From Luscinia megarhynchos (lineage: Eukaryota > Chordata > Aves > Passeriformes > Turdidae), in contig CM067592.1 in assembly GCA_034336665.1 (NCBI GenBank), positions 41,715,735 through 41,779,734 of the forward strand: DNA of 64,000 nucleotides. The letters are read 5' to 3'. Under the pieces are notes generated by a model. It did not search any database. It was not told where the DNA came from and saw only the letters and a program-made list of their open reading frames with translations. Below, piece after piece: positions 12,376-25,959 of the stretch. A program made the position numbers and the translations under genes. Position 1 is the stretch's first letter; every line of letters begins with the position of its first letter.

Positions 12376-15300
12376 TATTCAAGAAAGAAGCAATATAAAC
12401 ATCTTAAAACATGTACATTATTTAGTCTGAGCTAATACAGTCTGAAGTCAACACTGAACTCTGCAGCTTTTATTTTCCTGTTTTCTTTTTTTTCCTTTAG
12501 GTGGCAATTTGTATTCACTACACAGGGCAAATCACTGTCAATAGTTTCTGCACTCTTCTGCAGTCAAGAGATTCATTGGTATAACATAGTGTTCAGCCTT
12601 CATTGCAGCTCTTTCTTTATTATTTGTATCTGTCCAGCTCTATTTGATAAAGGTAACAGTCTTCTTATGGTTCTCCTGTGGTTAAAGGCATAGCTTTCAT
12701 GCTAAACCTCTCAACTATTTTAGGAAAGAGTAATTAATTTAGCAATTTACACGTCCATTTTCCCTTACCTTACCAAGGCAGTCCTCAATCTTATAGTTTA
12801 CTAGATACAGTGAAATCTGGCTGCAGTTTGTATAAATAAAGTGGTCACTGCTGCATATGGAGGTCAAATGTGTACTGAATTTTTTTAGCCTTTTAACAAT
12901 AGAAGGTTTAACATTTTATTCAGCATTTTATTCTGGAGTTAAAAATACTTGAACCACTGAAACATGAGAATAGCTAATTTAACGCAATTCCATAAGTGGA
13001 GTTCTAACCTTGATAATACATTTCATTCTTTGTGCTTTAAATCCTTAGAGGTGAATTATGTCAAACTTACTGGAATAACTTGTTTTAACCTGCCATTCAG
13101 CTGCTGTCACTTTCAACAATGGACTTGAAATTTATCAAGTCTTATAAAGGCTGCAGAGATTCAAGATTCATTTAAAGATAACCAACCAACCAACCAACCA
13201 ACCAAGAAATCCCCTCCAAACCCCACAAAAGCACACAACAAAAAAGTCAGACCAAACTACACCTTTGTTCCTTACCACAGGCAGTAGTTGAATTTATTTC
13301 AGCAGCCCTTTTTCATTTACTACATTTCAGCATTTAGTTTTACTAATTTTCTTTTTTTTTTCCTGGCAGGAAGCCATGATGTCACAGCTTTATATTTCTA
13401 GTCAATGTTAACTCAACTGTAAAATAAATTATACAAGCTATTTGAGAAACACTGAAGTGGCAAAATGTTACAGTAGAAAATGTAGTAAAATGCCCCCCTT
13501 TTAATCACCCAAATCAGCCTTGCCAGAAAATGTAGTTGGAGCAAAATTACTGCTGCATATAAAATCCATTTTCAGGAAGAGAAGAGACAATATTTGGATT
13601 CTGAAGTGCTAAATAAGCTATAAAACTTTATTACTCTTTATTTAAACTTTTTATTCTCTCTAAGCAAATGTACTTGCTCTCTGAAAGAACAGAAACGCCT
13701 CTAAGAGGAACAAGTTTCTGTTAGAGAAAGGCACTCACAGTTCATCAAAACCTCTCAGAACACAAAGGATAATGTTCCTTTTTCTGCTCTGCTTCCCTAC
13801 TCTCTGTTTCCAGGACAGAAAAATACTGCCTCTGAAATAAACCAAGGAATGTCCTTGCAACAGATTTCAAATCTCAAATCTCCATTCTGCAATAAGGTAT
13901 TATCAAGTAACATACAACCTGGCATAGTGGAAAATTTGTTTTCTTTCTGAAGCTTCCAATCCACCTACATCATGCAGCAAGCCCTGTAAAAAGACAATAA
14001 GATAGAAAAGAGCTTTATTACCATTGCCATGGTGAATTCAAAGCTATTACTTTTTACACATCACAGTGAAATAGAAAAACACAGCCAGGGAAGTCACTAC
14101 TTCGTTCATTGTCATTATGGGTATTTATTTTAAAGTAATATATGAGCAGAATTTACTCTGTAAACATAAGGTTCAGTGAAGATGGTGAGTAATTCAAGAA
14201 TAATTCTAAAGTACCACATTCACAGTAGTCATGTGTATCATTTTCCTATGTTCAGTGGAAATTTGACAGAATAACAAAGCCTTTCTCCCCAGATGATGAA
14301 AATATTTTTAGTGGGGGGAAAAAAAAGTTTACATAGTCCATTTTAGTCCATTCCATTCGTAATAATAACTGAGAATTTCACAGCTTAAAAAAATCCAGTC
14401 ATGTATCCTCAGATTTGCCAATTTAAATATTCCTTTAGTCCTGAAAAGAGTTAAAACAAACATACACCCAACAAGCATATTATTAGTTCTCATTAAAATT
14501 TGCTTTTTCATTTCAAAAATTAATGATTTTGCTCCATCTTTATCAGAGGGTGACGTGGCTTAAGAACAGAACACTGGAAAACAAAAGACCAGAATGCTCA
14601 TTCGACACAAAGGAATGCTTTGATCGCTGATATATCATCTAGCAGGGTGCATTAAGTATCTTACTGCACCACTGTTTGCAAGAGAGCAAGGCAGGAGGAC
14701 GTCTTCTCCTCCTTTCTAACTGGTGAAAAAAAAGCCAGAGAAAATAAAGCAGACTTTGATTTTGTGCCTGGTAACAGAACAACAGTATATATCTAAGACT
14801 CATTTTCCTAGGGAAAGTTGTTTCATTTCTACTGGTTGCCAGCATGAAGCACATCTGTGACTGCTCTCTTGTACATATGCTGTTAGCTCTGGCTGTTCGT
14901 GTATTCACTAGGATGAATGACACACCTGAATGGCCTCATGAGCACATTCAGAGAGTTAGTGCCATCAGCCTGCAGAAGTCATACACCTAGCTAGAAAATA
15001 AATGCACAAAATTCACTGCACTGATAGGAGATCTTATGCTTCTATTCATGGCACACTCGTCTGTGTGCTGAGCAATTTATATTTCTGTAACTGGTGTGAA
15101 TTCCGTCTGACTCAAAAAATCTGAATTTATTACTTCACTAGGCTATCAAACTACAAGAACCAATAAATTAGAAACAATTTTACTTGTTTAGCCTTTCCAT
15201 AAAAGACAGCACTGCAAGATAAAAATTTATGTTTTAGGGAAAGCAGATAGAAACATACCCTATTTTGAGTCAAAGTACCTCAAGGGAATTTAGAAAACAC

Positions 15301-17258
15301 ATTGCAATATTATGTTGAAGAAGCATAAAAATTCCACAGGGAGGCATTGTATAGTCTAATACACTTTTCACTGTAAGGCAAAATATTATACAGGAACAAC
15401 AGACTGGCAGGCCTGAGTAACTAGAAACAAAACTAATCCAGAAATTGAAATAAAATTATATTTAAGTCTCGTGAAAGGAAAAAGCAAAGGTAATATTCTT
15501 CATACAGATTTTGTAGCTTTGAAAAAGGAGGGAAGCACAGCTCTGCCTTTGCTTGATTTGTTCCTTGTTTTGCAATGAAGATTACAATTTTAATGTTGTA
15601 GCAGTAACCTGCTGGAATGGAGAGGAAGAAATTCTCTTTATTGTATAGTAACTTAATTCCTGGGATATATTCGGTAAAACATACTGAAGGAACAACTTAA
15701 AATACTTAAGCTACCTCGGAGAGGCCAGCATCCACACACAGAAACACAGCAGAACACAAAAAAATTGGAAAATGAAATCTGAGGCCTAAAAGAGGAACTT
15801 GCTGGGCCTGTCATGCTGCAAACCTGTTTGCAGGTTTCCAGGTCTGCCAGAACACTCAGGTCAGCTGTATTACCTTTCAGACATAAGCCCTTTGTATAAT
15901 GCTATCCCACACTGGGAAGCTGAAGCCTACAATGCATTTGATCAACAGTCTAGTTCTTTCAAAATGATAAAGGTCTAAAAGTCTTGCTTCAGATGCAGCT
16001 AAGTCTTATCCCCACAGCCATCTTTGCAGAACTAAAATTCTGGATTCTAGATGATTTACCTCTATGAAGCATAACACAAATATAATCTCAGGATTTACCA
16101 GCAGCCCCTCTTCACATTGACCTAAACTTGGCTGTTACAATGTTTGCACATTTCAGTCTTAGTTTTGCTGTCCTTTTCAATCCATACCTTATATTGGTTT
16201 ATTCACATTTATTGACTTACTCTCCTACCACAAGGTGCTTCAATCATTATCATCGTAGAGGGTACACCTAGAGGATACAGTTTCTGTCCAGAGGCATTTC
16301 TACATTTCTGTTTAATCTAAAGCCACTATCTTCTGTTGATCTGAACCCTAGCTCCGTCATAAATTTTACTATCAATTGCAAACAGATGGCTTAGATATAC
16401 TACAAGGCTTGTGGTGAAGCTTTGCTTAAACTAGCAGCTTCTTCAGAGTACAGCTGTCCTGTAACAAACAGAAGATCCTAATTCAAAACCATCACCTCAG
16501 TATCAGGCCAGACATCTCTGTGGTCCTAGCCTGATATTTATATATCAAAGACATATAAATAAGGGGATAATCTTTGCAACATAATCTGTAGAAACAAGCC
16601 TTGCTTAGGTTTAGCTAGAGCTTAATTTAGTCTAACTAACAGATTTAACCTCTCTCACTGGCTCCTTACTGGACTATAGGTCATTTACAACTGTGCCCCC
16701 ATTTTAAATCCAGTATCAACAGAAATTGATTGTTGCAGATGAGCTGCGATCCAGCTTGTTAACTATGCAATCATTTGCTGTAAGCACTGTGGAATAAAAA
16801 GAAGTTTTAAGGAAAATGCAGGAAAATAATTCTTTGTATTATAGGATACCTGGGTCTGTTGCACAAAACAGATAAAAACTGGAACTATTTTCTATTTGGC
16901 TTTATTTAAGTGATGCAGTGCCTAGAGGAAAAGGAACATGAACTGAAATGGTCTTAAATAAAACTGGAGAGAGAGATTCATGTGCAACTTTCCCTTTTTG
17001 ACTGCATTGTGTGTAGATCTCTCCTTGGGATGTAAGCTGCTTTTCTAAGGACTCAACTGCCAGCTGTGTAGTACCAGAAACTTATCTATTGTAAATAAGA
17101 TTTGGATATGACTACATTAAATGTCACACTCTTTTGCTTTTTGGCATGGTAAGATTTTAATTCCTTAATGCTAAGAACTTAAAGCATTAAGTTCATAATG
17201 AAATAATGTGCATAATGATAAACTATACCATGTACAGCTGATATGTCTGTAAGAGATT
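12376..17258. other. AT-rich non-coding stretch, no gene seen
   Basis: Unique-looking sequence apart from the tetranucleotide run at 13180-13205. Short open frames have no domain or splice support. Confidence 0.55.
13180..13205. repeat. (AACC)n microsatellite
   Basis: About six perfect AACC units in a row, followed by an A/C-rich tail to about 13240. Confidence 0.9.
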
Positions 17259-17835
17259 ATGATCAAATATTCCAATGGTTGTGGAGGTACCCACCAAGCC
17301 ACCTTCTCATTCCACCATCTCACCTGGACAGGACAGATGGAAAACAAGTCATTAGTTGAGATACTGCAATTTACTAAAGCAAAATCAAAAGGTTACACAT
17401 GCACAAGGAAAGGGAAAATAAATTATTCTCTTCTTCTCACCATTATGCAATGTCCAGCCACTTCCTGGGGAGCAGGGCTTCAGCATGGGAAGTGGTTGCT
17501 CCAGAATGACAGTCTTGGAAATAATGAATGCCACTCCTTTCTTCTTTTCTTAGCCTTTATATCCAAGTCAACATCATCTGCTATGGAGCACCCCTTTTGT
17601 CAATTTAGGTCAGCTGTTCTGGTTGTTTACCCTTCCAAGGTCTTGTCTAACCACAAACCACTGATTGGGGTAGAATCTTGGAGAGACAGCACTTAAGCTG
17701 TGCCAGCAGTTTTCAGCAGTAGTAAAATCACTGGTGCATTATCAATACCCTTCTAGCTACCAGTGCAAAGCACAGAACTGTGAGGATGGCCATGCAAAAA
17801 ATTAACTAAATCCCAGCTAGACTCAGTACAATGAC
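17259..17835 (+). mobile_element. Probable avian interspersed repeat of ERV origin
   Basis: A run of phrases that I recognise as recurring in passerine genomes: CACCATTATGCAATGTCCAG near 17440, GGAAATAATGAATGCCACTC near 17517, TTATCAATACCCTTCTAGCT near 17740 and CAGTGCAAAGCACAG near 17761. A 145-codon frame is open across 17259-17696 but shows no known domain, and I treat it as part of the repeat. Class and ends are uncertain, and the identification is from memory of repeat wording. Confidence 0.4.
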
Positions 17836-18239
17836 TACAGAAATATTTCCTGGACTGAATATATAAAAGGGTATTTGTGCAACAAATGTGTTCCTTGAAT
17901 TTACTGGATTTCTGACACCATTCAGAAGGTGAAAACAGGATTGCAGTATCTCAGCAGCTGTTTCAGCAGTGTTATTGCTGGAATAGCAGTAAGGAGGCTC
18001 CTCTGGCATATGAGCTACAGGCAGGAATTTTTCCCTACATCCGATCAAATCTGTATGTGGGCACTGGAAAAATTCTGTCCAAGTTGCACTTAGGCAACCC
18101 CTCTGACTTACTTATTCTAGACACCAATCATTTAATGAGTCTACTCAAATGTCTGGCCAGCAGCTGGCAAACATGGTCCAGCTGATGTACTTCACTAGGG
18201 TGCAGCCAGGGGAGCACTGGAAGGATGTTCCTACACCCA

Positions 18240-18620
18240 GTTTTTCTGCACCTATCCTCAGTCTATTGTACATGTATCAGTTTGTATGCCTTCATATAGT
18301 GGAGTGCCCAAGTTAATGAGAAATGTGCCAAGCAAAGTGACACAGAGTGCCCAGGCAGGTGCAGAGGAGAGCTGCTTTATTGCACAAACCAGCCCTTTTG
18401 AAGCAGTTAGCTGTTACCAGTTCACACTGTTTCAAGGCACAACAAGCCCAAGTCGACCAGCCACCACACACCACGATGTGGACATGCAGCAATCGCACTG
18501 CAAGTCTCTTAGGTTTTTTACGTCTCTCTACCCCTATTCCAGCTGAGTCACTCTCCCATAGTCCCCTTCTACTTAGCCTAAGTGGCAGACCTGAGACATG
18601 ACTTTACAAGAGAACAAGGC
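18240..18620 (-). mobile_element. Possible minus-strand LTR remnant
   Basis: On the minus strand an AATAAA (plus-strand 18376-18381) is followed by a GC-richer, T/C-rich segment resembling the R-U5 part of a retroviral LTR. No terminal TG/CA pair, target duplication or clear TATA box was established. It could equally be a chance poly(A) signal in non-coding DNA. Confidence 0.2.
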
Positions 18621-19018
18621 CCTTATTTTATAAGGCTTTACCTATGTGCAACAGAGAGCCATCCTTCTTCATGTTATAATAAATAACATTTAAGAAAATG
18701 TTTCTCAGGATGTAGTGGTCTTTTGTACAAACCCAAATATCTGATAATTTTTTCACATCACATCACTTGAGTAGACCGTAGTGGAAGGCATCCTACTAAG
18801 CTCCAAAGTCCTGTAAATTTCAACAGCAGTTATAAGATTCAGGAAAAAGCAAAGTTTTGTTTGGATATGTTAACTGCATTTAAAGCCTCACATTGTAAAA
18901 TAGTATGTATTTGTAGGGATTTCAGATATAATGATATAACAGCAAAACTGTAGATATTTTTCTAATCGATGCAAAAGATAATAATGTAGGCTCTTTGGAA
19001 AGCAACTGAGAAGAATGT

Positions 19019-19053
19019 AGCTAATATTTTTTCCACCTGTGGAAATATTAGCT
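19019..19053. repeat. Short imperfect hairpin
   Basis: AGCTAATATTT on the left pairs with AAATATTAGCT on the right, with a further CCA/TGG pairing next to the loop and a three-T bulge in the left arm. No function is assigned. Confidence 0.5.
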
Positions 19054-22000
19054 GTGGCTAATAGGCTTAACTATTTCTAGTTGTTTTCATATATTGCTAT
19101 TCCACAGCCTTTTGAGTAGCTACTATTTGAAAAAAGACCACAACGCTATTTCTTGCATTCAGATAAAAAGTGATGTACCAGGTTCTCCAAAATGGGAAAG
19201 CACAGCTGAAAATCCCTACCATTTAATTTCCCTGTCTCTACAGAATCCTTCTGCCTCTCAGCCCCCATCCTCCAAATTATCTGACTTCTCAGCACTTTGG
19301 TTTCTGGAAGCTGTGGATACTTTGCAGACACCTGCTGCATCTGATAGTTTCTTCCTGACTTCTTTAATCAATCAAAGTCAAACCTGAAAGCACAACATTG
19401 TGTGCTCTCTCTTTGGACATCCAATCAGTCTGAAATGGTACGTTTGTGAAACAAGCAAAGCTCTTCAGCGTGGGGCTTGGGAAGATAGGTACATGTGCTG
19501 GGTGTCATCAATCAATGAATTTTCCTGCAGGTCATTTGTCAGAACATCCATTTTCCTGAAGGCAGTTCCAGGGTTTAAAAATTAAACTAAATGCATTCTG
19601 AAAACAAGATGAATTATGACAATTTGTCTCTCTTGTATGATATTAATATTTAAGATCTGCATCACTGTTTTAATAGAATAAATTGACTGAATTCTATCTA
19701 CGAAGAGGGGAAAAGGCTACAAAGCCAAGCTACCCAAAGGCATATTTTATTTCCAGATTCCCACAGCATGTATCAATGAAGAGTGAAGTTAATATCATTG
19801 CTGCTTCTAGGAAGTCTTTTCCATTGTACACACAATTTGTCAAAGATCTGATGCTTTTAGGAGATTTTCAGTTATGAACATAGTATGAAGAAAATCTTGA
19901 CCATTTAAGAGAGCATCACCACATAAATTCTTGCTACTATCCATGACTGCTTTGACTTAATTCAGGAGAAAACAAATATGGATTGAAGGAAAGGCATTCA
20001 GCAGTGATCTGCACTGTCTGGCAGTCTCTAACTCAGAATCATCCCAGTGAGTGCATGTACTCCAGTAAGCACATGTGTAGAGAGAAGGAATTAATTCTTT
20101 TATGGGTCTTAAATTTTTGAGCAAAGTGTCACTGAGATCTGCTCAACTAAATAAGAACTCCTACTCTTTTACACAAAGGACCAATATTTTTTCTTATAAG
20201 ACATTCCTAGCTCCTCTTTTTCTTCCTCTGGGTGAGAGGTGAAGCACAGATTTTTTTCTTTACTGCCCACAGAGCTCCTCTGAAATAGCATAACAAGAGA
20301 ACAGCAATTAGATCATGTCTGCACAAAAACTTTTAATTTAACTGAAACTGGGTCAAAAACAATAGCTACACTCTGTAGTAGCCCTGTTTCAAAGCTGAAT
20401 TTGCAAATTGCGTTTTCTATTACTCTCATGCTGCAAAATCAAATTTTAGAAAGATTGCATGGGTTATGAGGTTAACTTGTGCACTGAAGAGACACTTTAC
20501 AGTAAGCACCATAGGTCAGCTGGGGAGAAAAAGATAATTTATCCATTTAATATGTGCATTTCTGAATTTCAAAATCAGAGGTAATGAACTGCAGCATTGG
20601 GGGCTTGGCCTGGGACCTGGATACAGCAGACAGACTTGTTTTCAGATCCCTTGTTTTGCTTTAACCACAAGATGACGATTGCTTTACTGCAGAAGTTTAT
20701 ATATTTAGTTTTGGCTCCTAATATATCCCTATATATCAGCAATCTCTTTCTACAGCCTGGTGTGCTGACAGTGATAAGCCTGTTCAGGCTTCCACTGAGA
20801 TGCTCCCTCAAAACTCTGGCTCAGGCAACCTCACTCTGCTTTATTTTTATTTAAAAACCACTCACCAGAGGTTTTCTGTATCACTTTTGCTTGCAAGTTT
20901 AGTTAAATGTATTTATTTTCAACATTAAAAAACATGAATCAATGTGGACAAAATTTTAATGAAACACTTTAGATGTCAGGGAACAAGCCCTGAACCACAG
21001 GCCAGGTTGCTCTCTGTCACAACAGGAGTTAGGAAAGGGTTTTATTCTGGGCTGATTAGGACCAAACCTTGATCCCAATAGAATTATTGTCCTCTTGTGA
21101 GGATGAAACAAGAAGAAACTGCTTCTAGATCAGGTGAGAAAATGGCCTCCAGGAGGTTTCCAGCTGGGTTCATAGGCTTTGGTTTTTGGGGCCTGGGACA
21201 ACCAGAGACAATCAGTTTTCTAAAGGGACAACCTTTTTTTTTTGTTTACTCCTTGTAAAAAGTCAAAGGTGTATTGGGTCCTGTCAGCTTGAAATATAAA
21301 TTCTAACATGTAGAAATGATTGAAATATAAAGCTTCTCTAAATTGGAGGCATTATGAAGTGATAAATGCAGCATTGCTTCAGGTCTTTTATTATCTGTCA
21401 CTTGCATAAGCATCTAATTTTGGTCCTCTGTTCCTTAATAACACAGTGCTCATCCTGTCAGGCTCGGCTTCCTGCCCTCCATACAAAGCTAGGGCAAGGA
21501 AGGGCCTTATTCTGAGCAATGTCTTAGCATCATGACATGGAGATCTGTCATGTCCACTGCTGTCCTTGATTCTCAGATAGTCAGCAAGAAAGCATTTCAG
21601 GCATATGAAAGAAGATAAGAGCTATGCTTTAATTAGGTGAAATGTTTATGAATTTAACTCATTCATTAATGACTCACTACACCTTATTCAATGTGGCTTT
21701 GATTCTTTTGTTACAAACCTTATCAGAGCTGGCTCTGAACTTACCCTTGAGAAGCTTTCTCTGTGTGGGGGTGATACCCATTCAGGAGCAGTACAAGTCA
21801 TTTGCAGTACCAGGCATATGAAACCCTAGGTTTCTTCTACTAGCTCTTGGAAGATGCTTCCTTTTGCACTGTTACCTAGTTTTTAAAGAGACTGGATCGC
21901 CACTACTTGTGGCAATATTGCCAAAACCAGAACATCACAGTCCTTCTGCCTACTTGTGGATGTGCCTGGAAAATTCCTCCCTGACAGCATTGCTGTCTCT

Positions 22001-22789
22001 GAAAACTTCCTTTCCATCCCCCAGGGTCGATCATTCTCTCTATTTCATCTCAGGGAGGGAAGTTAAATCATTTCATCCAGACATGGAAGAGAGCAGTCTG
22101 GAAACACACCTTACACTGCCCTTTCTACCACACATGGTATGGTAAACTGGGACTAGGGGCTGCCAAGGGCCTGTTCATGCAAAGACAAACCACTAAAGAG
22201 GTCAATAGCTGTATTCTTGACAGTGCAAAAACACCTTCTCATCACCAGGGACTCAGTGATCATATTGCAATGAAAGCCAAAAAGAGTGGTGCCTGAAAAA
22301 CATGGGCTTTTTTCTCAAGCTGCTTCCTGCCTTATCAGTGGTATGGTTCAGAAAAATGCAGACAAACAGAAAAGCTACTACAAACATTCCTGTACAGATT
22401 TCATGCGCCTCACCCATACACATAAAATAGGTGACCCTTTTTTCTGATCTAATTTACCACATGCCACTGACTACTTTTTTCTGAATCTTTTAGTCCTGTG
22501 CTTTTGTGTTCTTCTCTCCTGAGTATTGCCAGATCAGGATAATTTGAGAACCACAAATCTCAGCCATCCACAGTATCATACTACTCTCTAACAAAGAAAA
22601 GCAGAAACTAGTCAGATATGCCAAATCCCATATAGACATAGAAATTTATTTTAGCAAACCCCACCGATTGTGGTACTACACAGTTAGAGGCTGGAATACT
22701 CTTTTAAAAATGGATCTCACTAGGCACAACTGCTGATACTTTCAGGCCCATCAAGTTCCAGTACAAGCTTACTTGCACACCATAGGAAC

Positions 22790-23735
22790 CTGGATGACAC
22801 AGTGTCCTTGGCTTGCGAAGAATGCCAGGTTCAAGAACAAAGCATCCCGAAGAGCAAGAAATCAGGCAAAGGGATCGAAGGACCTTCATGGATGGAAAAA
22901 AAGCCCTGTCATTATGCTAGCATAAGCAGGAGATACATAAGAGTTGAGAGTAGGATCAGGCCACTTGGAATGGATATAGAGAGGTTTTCAGAGTAGGTAG
23001 AATCAAGGCAAGGAAGACCAAGCCCTTCTGGAATTAAATCTGTCCAAGGATGTCAAGGACAATGAAGAAGACTTCTTCAAATACATCAATAACGACAGAA
23101 AAACAAAAGAAAATATAGAACCATTTGGTAGATGAAGGGGGAACCCTGATAACAGGATGCAGAGAAGGCAAAGTTACTGAATGCCTTCTTTGCATTGGTC
23201 TTAATTGACAGGATCAGCCCTCAAGAATCTCTGATGGAAGAGACAAGTTAATAAAATGTTGGAAGGAAAAATTTCTCTTTCCCCAAGCCCAAGAAAGATT
23301 GGTCTAGGGAACACCTAGAAAAATCTGACATCAATAAGTCCATGGGCCTTAATGAGATTCATTCATGAGAAAGTTTGTGAACATCATGGCAAGATTGCCC
23401 CAATCATCCCTGAAAGGTCATGGCAATTCAGATAGGTTCCTGAAGACTGGAAGAAAGAAAATGTCAGATGCATGGATTCACCAAAGCAGTGGGCAGAAAC
23501 TGATGCCTGGGCTGTTCCCCTTAACAAGCAGAAGAGCTTTCCTGTGTGGGCTACCAAACACTGGAAGAGGTTGCTCAGAGAGGGTGTGGAGTCCCCCTCA
23601 CTCAGGATATTAAAGAACTATCCAGTCATAATCCTTCACTGTGTACTCTAGGATGGCCTTGCTTGAGCAGGGAGGTTGGACCAGATGACTCACTGTGGTG
23701 CTTTAGAACCTGACCTGTTCTGTGATTCTGTGAAA
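22790..23735 (+). mobile_element. CR1 LINE fragment with most of the RT deleted
   Basis: Forward-orientation CR1. Bases 22820-23110 read in broken frames as the ORF2 linker between endonuclease and reverse transcriptase (QEQSIPKSKKSGKG near 22832; DVKDNEEDFFKYI in the 23050-23090 region). Near 23470-23500 the sequence passes to the 3' region: CACTGGAAGAGGTTGCTCAG near 23559, GGTTGGACCAGATGACTCAC near 23672 and a terminal TTCTGTGATTCTGTGA ending near 23732. Most of the reverse transcriptase domain is absent. Confidence 0.8.
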
Positions 23736-25959
23736 ATTTGAGTTGGAGATGGCTAGAACAACGCTCCTGCTCCAACTCTCAGAGCACCAATCATTGCAAC
23801 ATCCAAGCACTGGTGTTAAAAAGGCACGAAGAGATAAATCTCTTGTTTATCTGACATATGTAATTTGTTACTCTGACAGAACACTAACTGTACAGAAATT
23901 TATTGTACCTTTTTTGTTTAATCTTAACTCACCTGCCAATCGTGTTTACACTTTGACTGCTGTTTGTTTTATTCAAATAAAGTTGGATTGCTATGATTCA
24001 TTTTTTGCAGTACTTAAAAGACAGTTCCTAAGAAACAGTGAAAACAAAATGCTGTGTGGTAGGAAAAAGAAATACACCAACACCTGAAAATATTCTGGCT
24101 AGATAAGAAAGTAAATGTAGCGTAAATGAAACTGAAGACTTTGTTACTTAATTACAGCAACCTCACCAAAACCTACATGCCTTTAATTTATAAAAGGAAT
24201 TTTCTGTCAATTCAGAAGGAGAATAGTGAACATTTTGGTGTTTCAAACTATTGTTGAGCTCTATATGGTTGTATAGGGCTCAACAATATATCCAAGAGTA
24301 AAGTAATTCCTCTTCTACAAAATATTTGTAATTTAATGCATTTAATGAATGTATAGGTGCTTGAACTTTTACAGTACCAGGAATAGCTGATTTTGGACAT
24401 ATTTTTTAAAAACAACACGCCAACATTAACTTTCTTGCTGATTTTGTTTCCTCAGATTTGCAGCACAGACTTCTAACTTGGAACATGCATTAACATCTGC
24501 AAATTTCTTCTGAACTCTAGCTGTGGGTTTATTTGTTATTCTATTTACTGATTGCCCTAAAAAAGTTACTTCATTAATTAAATATGTTGCATCATTTTTA
24601 GCTGCAGAGATGTCAGGGTAGTGACAGTCTGATTTTCTTAAGTAACACTGATGTGGTGATTCATTGAATGACAAGAATAAATGAACAAGGTGAACAAATG
24701 TCACAGAGAAGTTAGGAGGAATATTGTTTTATGCAAAACCAGAAATTTCAGTTTATAATTATTCTGTTTTATTTTTACCTATTACTGGCACTTCCAAGCT
24801 TATCCGTTTTAATGTGGCCTCCTTTTTTAAGGATTTTTGAAGGGCACTGCAGTAATCATGGCATTTGATTAAAAATTTGTTTTCTATATGCGACTCAAAA
24901 ACTGCAGGGGATTCAGATGAATCCCTCAACAAAGATTGCTGCTGGATTTTATCATAAAGGTAATGGCACTGACAGGAGGTAAATATTAGCCAGGTTATGA
25001 AAAAATTGAGCTTATAAGAATTTACAGCTTGCCTCCTGAGAAAGCATGTACATTGCCTCTAAACAGATTAATATCTGTCCATGGCTTAAACTCTGGCTTG
25101 AAAAAAAGAGTACCAGAGAAAAGGCTTTTAGCGCTATGAAAAGTGTAAAGAGCTATTATTAGAACAAGAAATAGAAAAGCAATTAGAAAGGTAGCAAAGC
25201 GACAACAGAGAAAAAAGAGCCTGGAAAAGGGATGGAAATATAGACACACCACAAATAGTGATGCAGCTTTGGAAAGAGGACATTTAGACATTGGGAAGTG
25301 AACAGAAGTGAAAGCAAGGATTAAAATCAGGGTATGTAAGGAAATAAAGAACAGTGTTGAAGAAAATAAAGAGAACAATGGAGACAGTGAGGAAAATACA
25401 TCCAATAGTAAACAATTCAATCCTAGAAACTTATCACTTATTCCATGGCAAGTACTTAACAATTTTGTAGATTTGACTTATCTACTGAAAGAGCTACGGG
25501 TGGGCGAAGATAAAAAGACTTGAAAGAGCCAATTTAATATCAAACTTTAATTGATTACTGTGGCACATCAATTGCACCTGAAACTCAATGCAAGAACATC
25601 TCCTTGGAAACTCGAATCAGAAATAACATCTTTCTACTCAGAAATATAATAGTATTTTTATTACTGAATAAGAATTGCATTAGTTTACACTTCAGAATCT
25701 TCCTACAATATTTAGGTTTCATAGAATTCCTCTGTGTGGAGGTGGTCTGTGCTTCATAGATTTTTGAATTATCAGATGTATCAATGCAATGCAGACATAT
25801 TTCGACTTCTATTTCTTCCATTTCTTAGGGGAGAAAGGGATATGCCAGCTACCAATTTTTTAAAATTTTAGGCTAACTACCAACATCCAACTGATCAAGT
25901 TTCTAAGATGACAGCCTGGTACCCAGCTTTTTCCTAGAATAAAACTGTCTTGTGTTGCA
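23736..25959. other. Non-coding stretch with a purine-rich block
   Basis: Mostly AT-rich. Bases 25100-25420 are A/G-rich on the plus strand, which keeps a 146-codon frame open on the opposite strand; its Phe/Leu/Ser-rich translation reflects composition. The hairpin at 24249-24288 lies here. Confidence 0.5.
24249..24288 (+). repeat. Near-perfect 18-bp hairpin
   Basis: Arms 24249-24266 and 24271-24288 enclose a four-base loop GGTT. Read as plus-strand RNA, all 18 positions pair if two G-U pairs are counted. The stem is compact and uninterrupted, but shorter than usual microRNA precursors. Confidence 0.75.

Larger units (their letters stand above)
17836..22789. other. AT-rich non-coding stretch with a possible LTR and one hairpin
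   Basis: Apart from the entries at 18240-18620 and 19019-19053, nothing beyond unique-looking non-coding sequence could be supported. Confidence 0.5.

Noticed and set aside
25022..25462. 146-codon minus-strand frame with many hydrophobic residues
   Set aside because: It runs through a purine-rich plus-strand block; the Phe/Leu/Ser-rich translation is explained by composition, with no domain or splice support.
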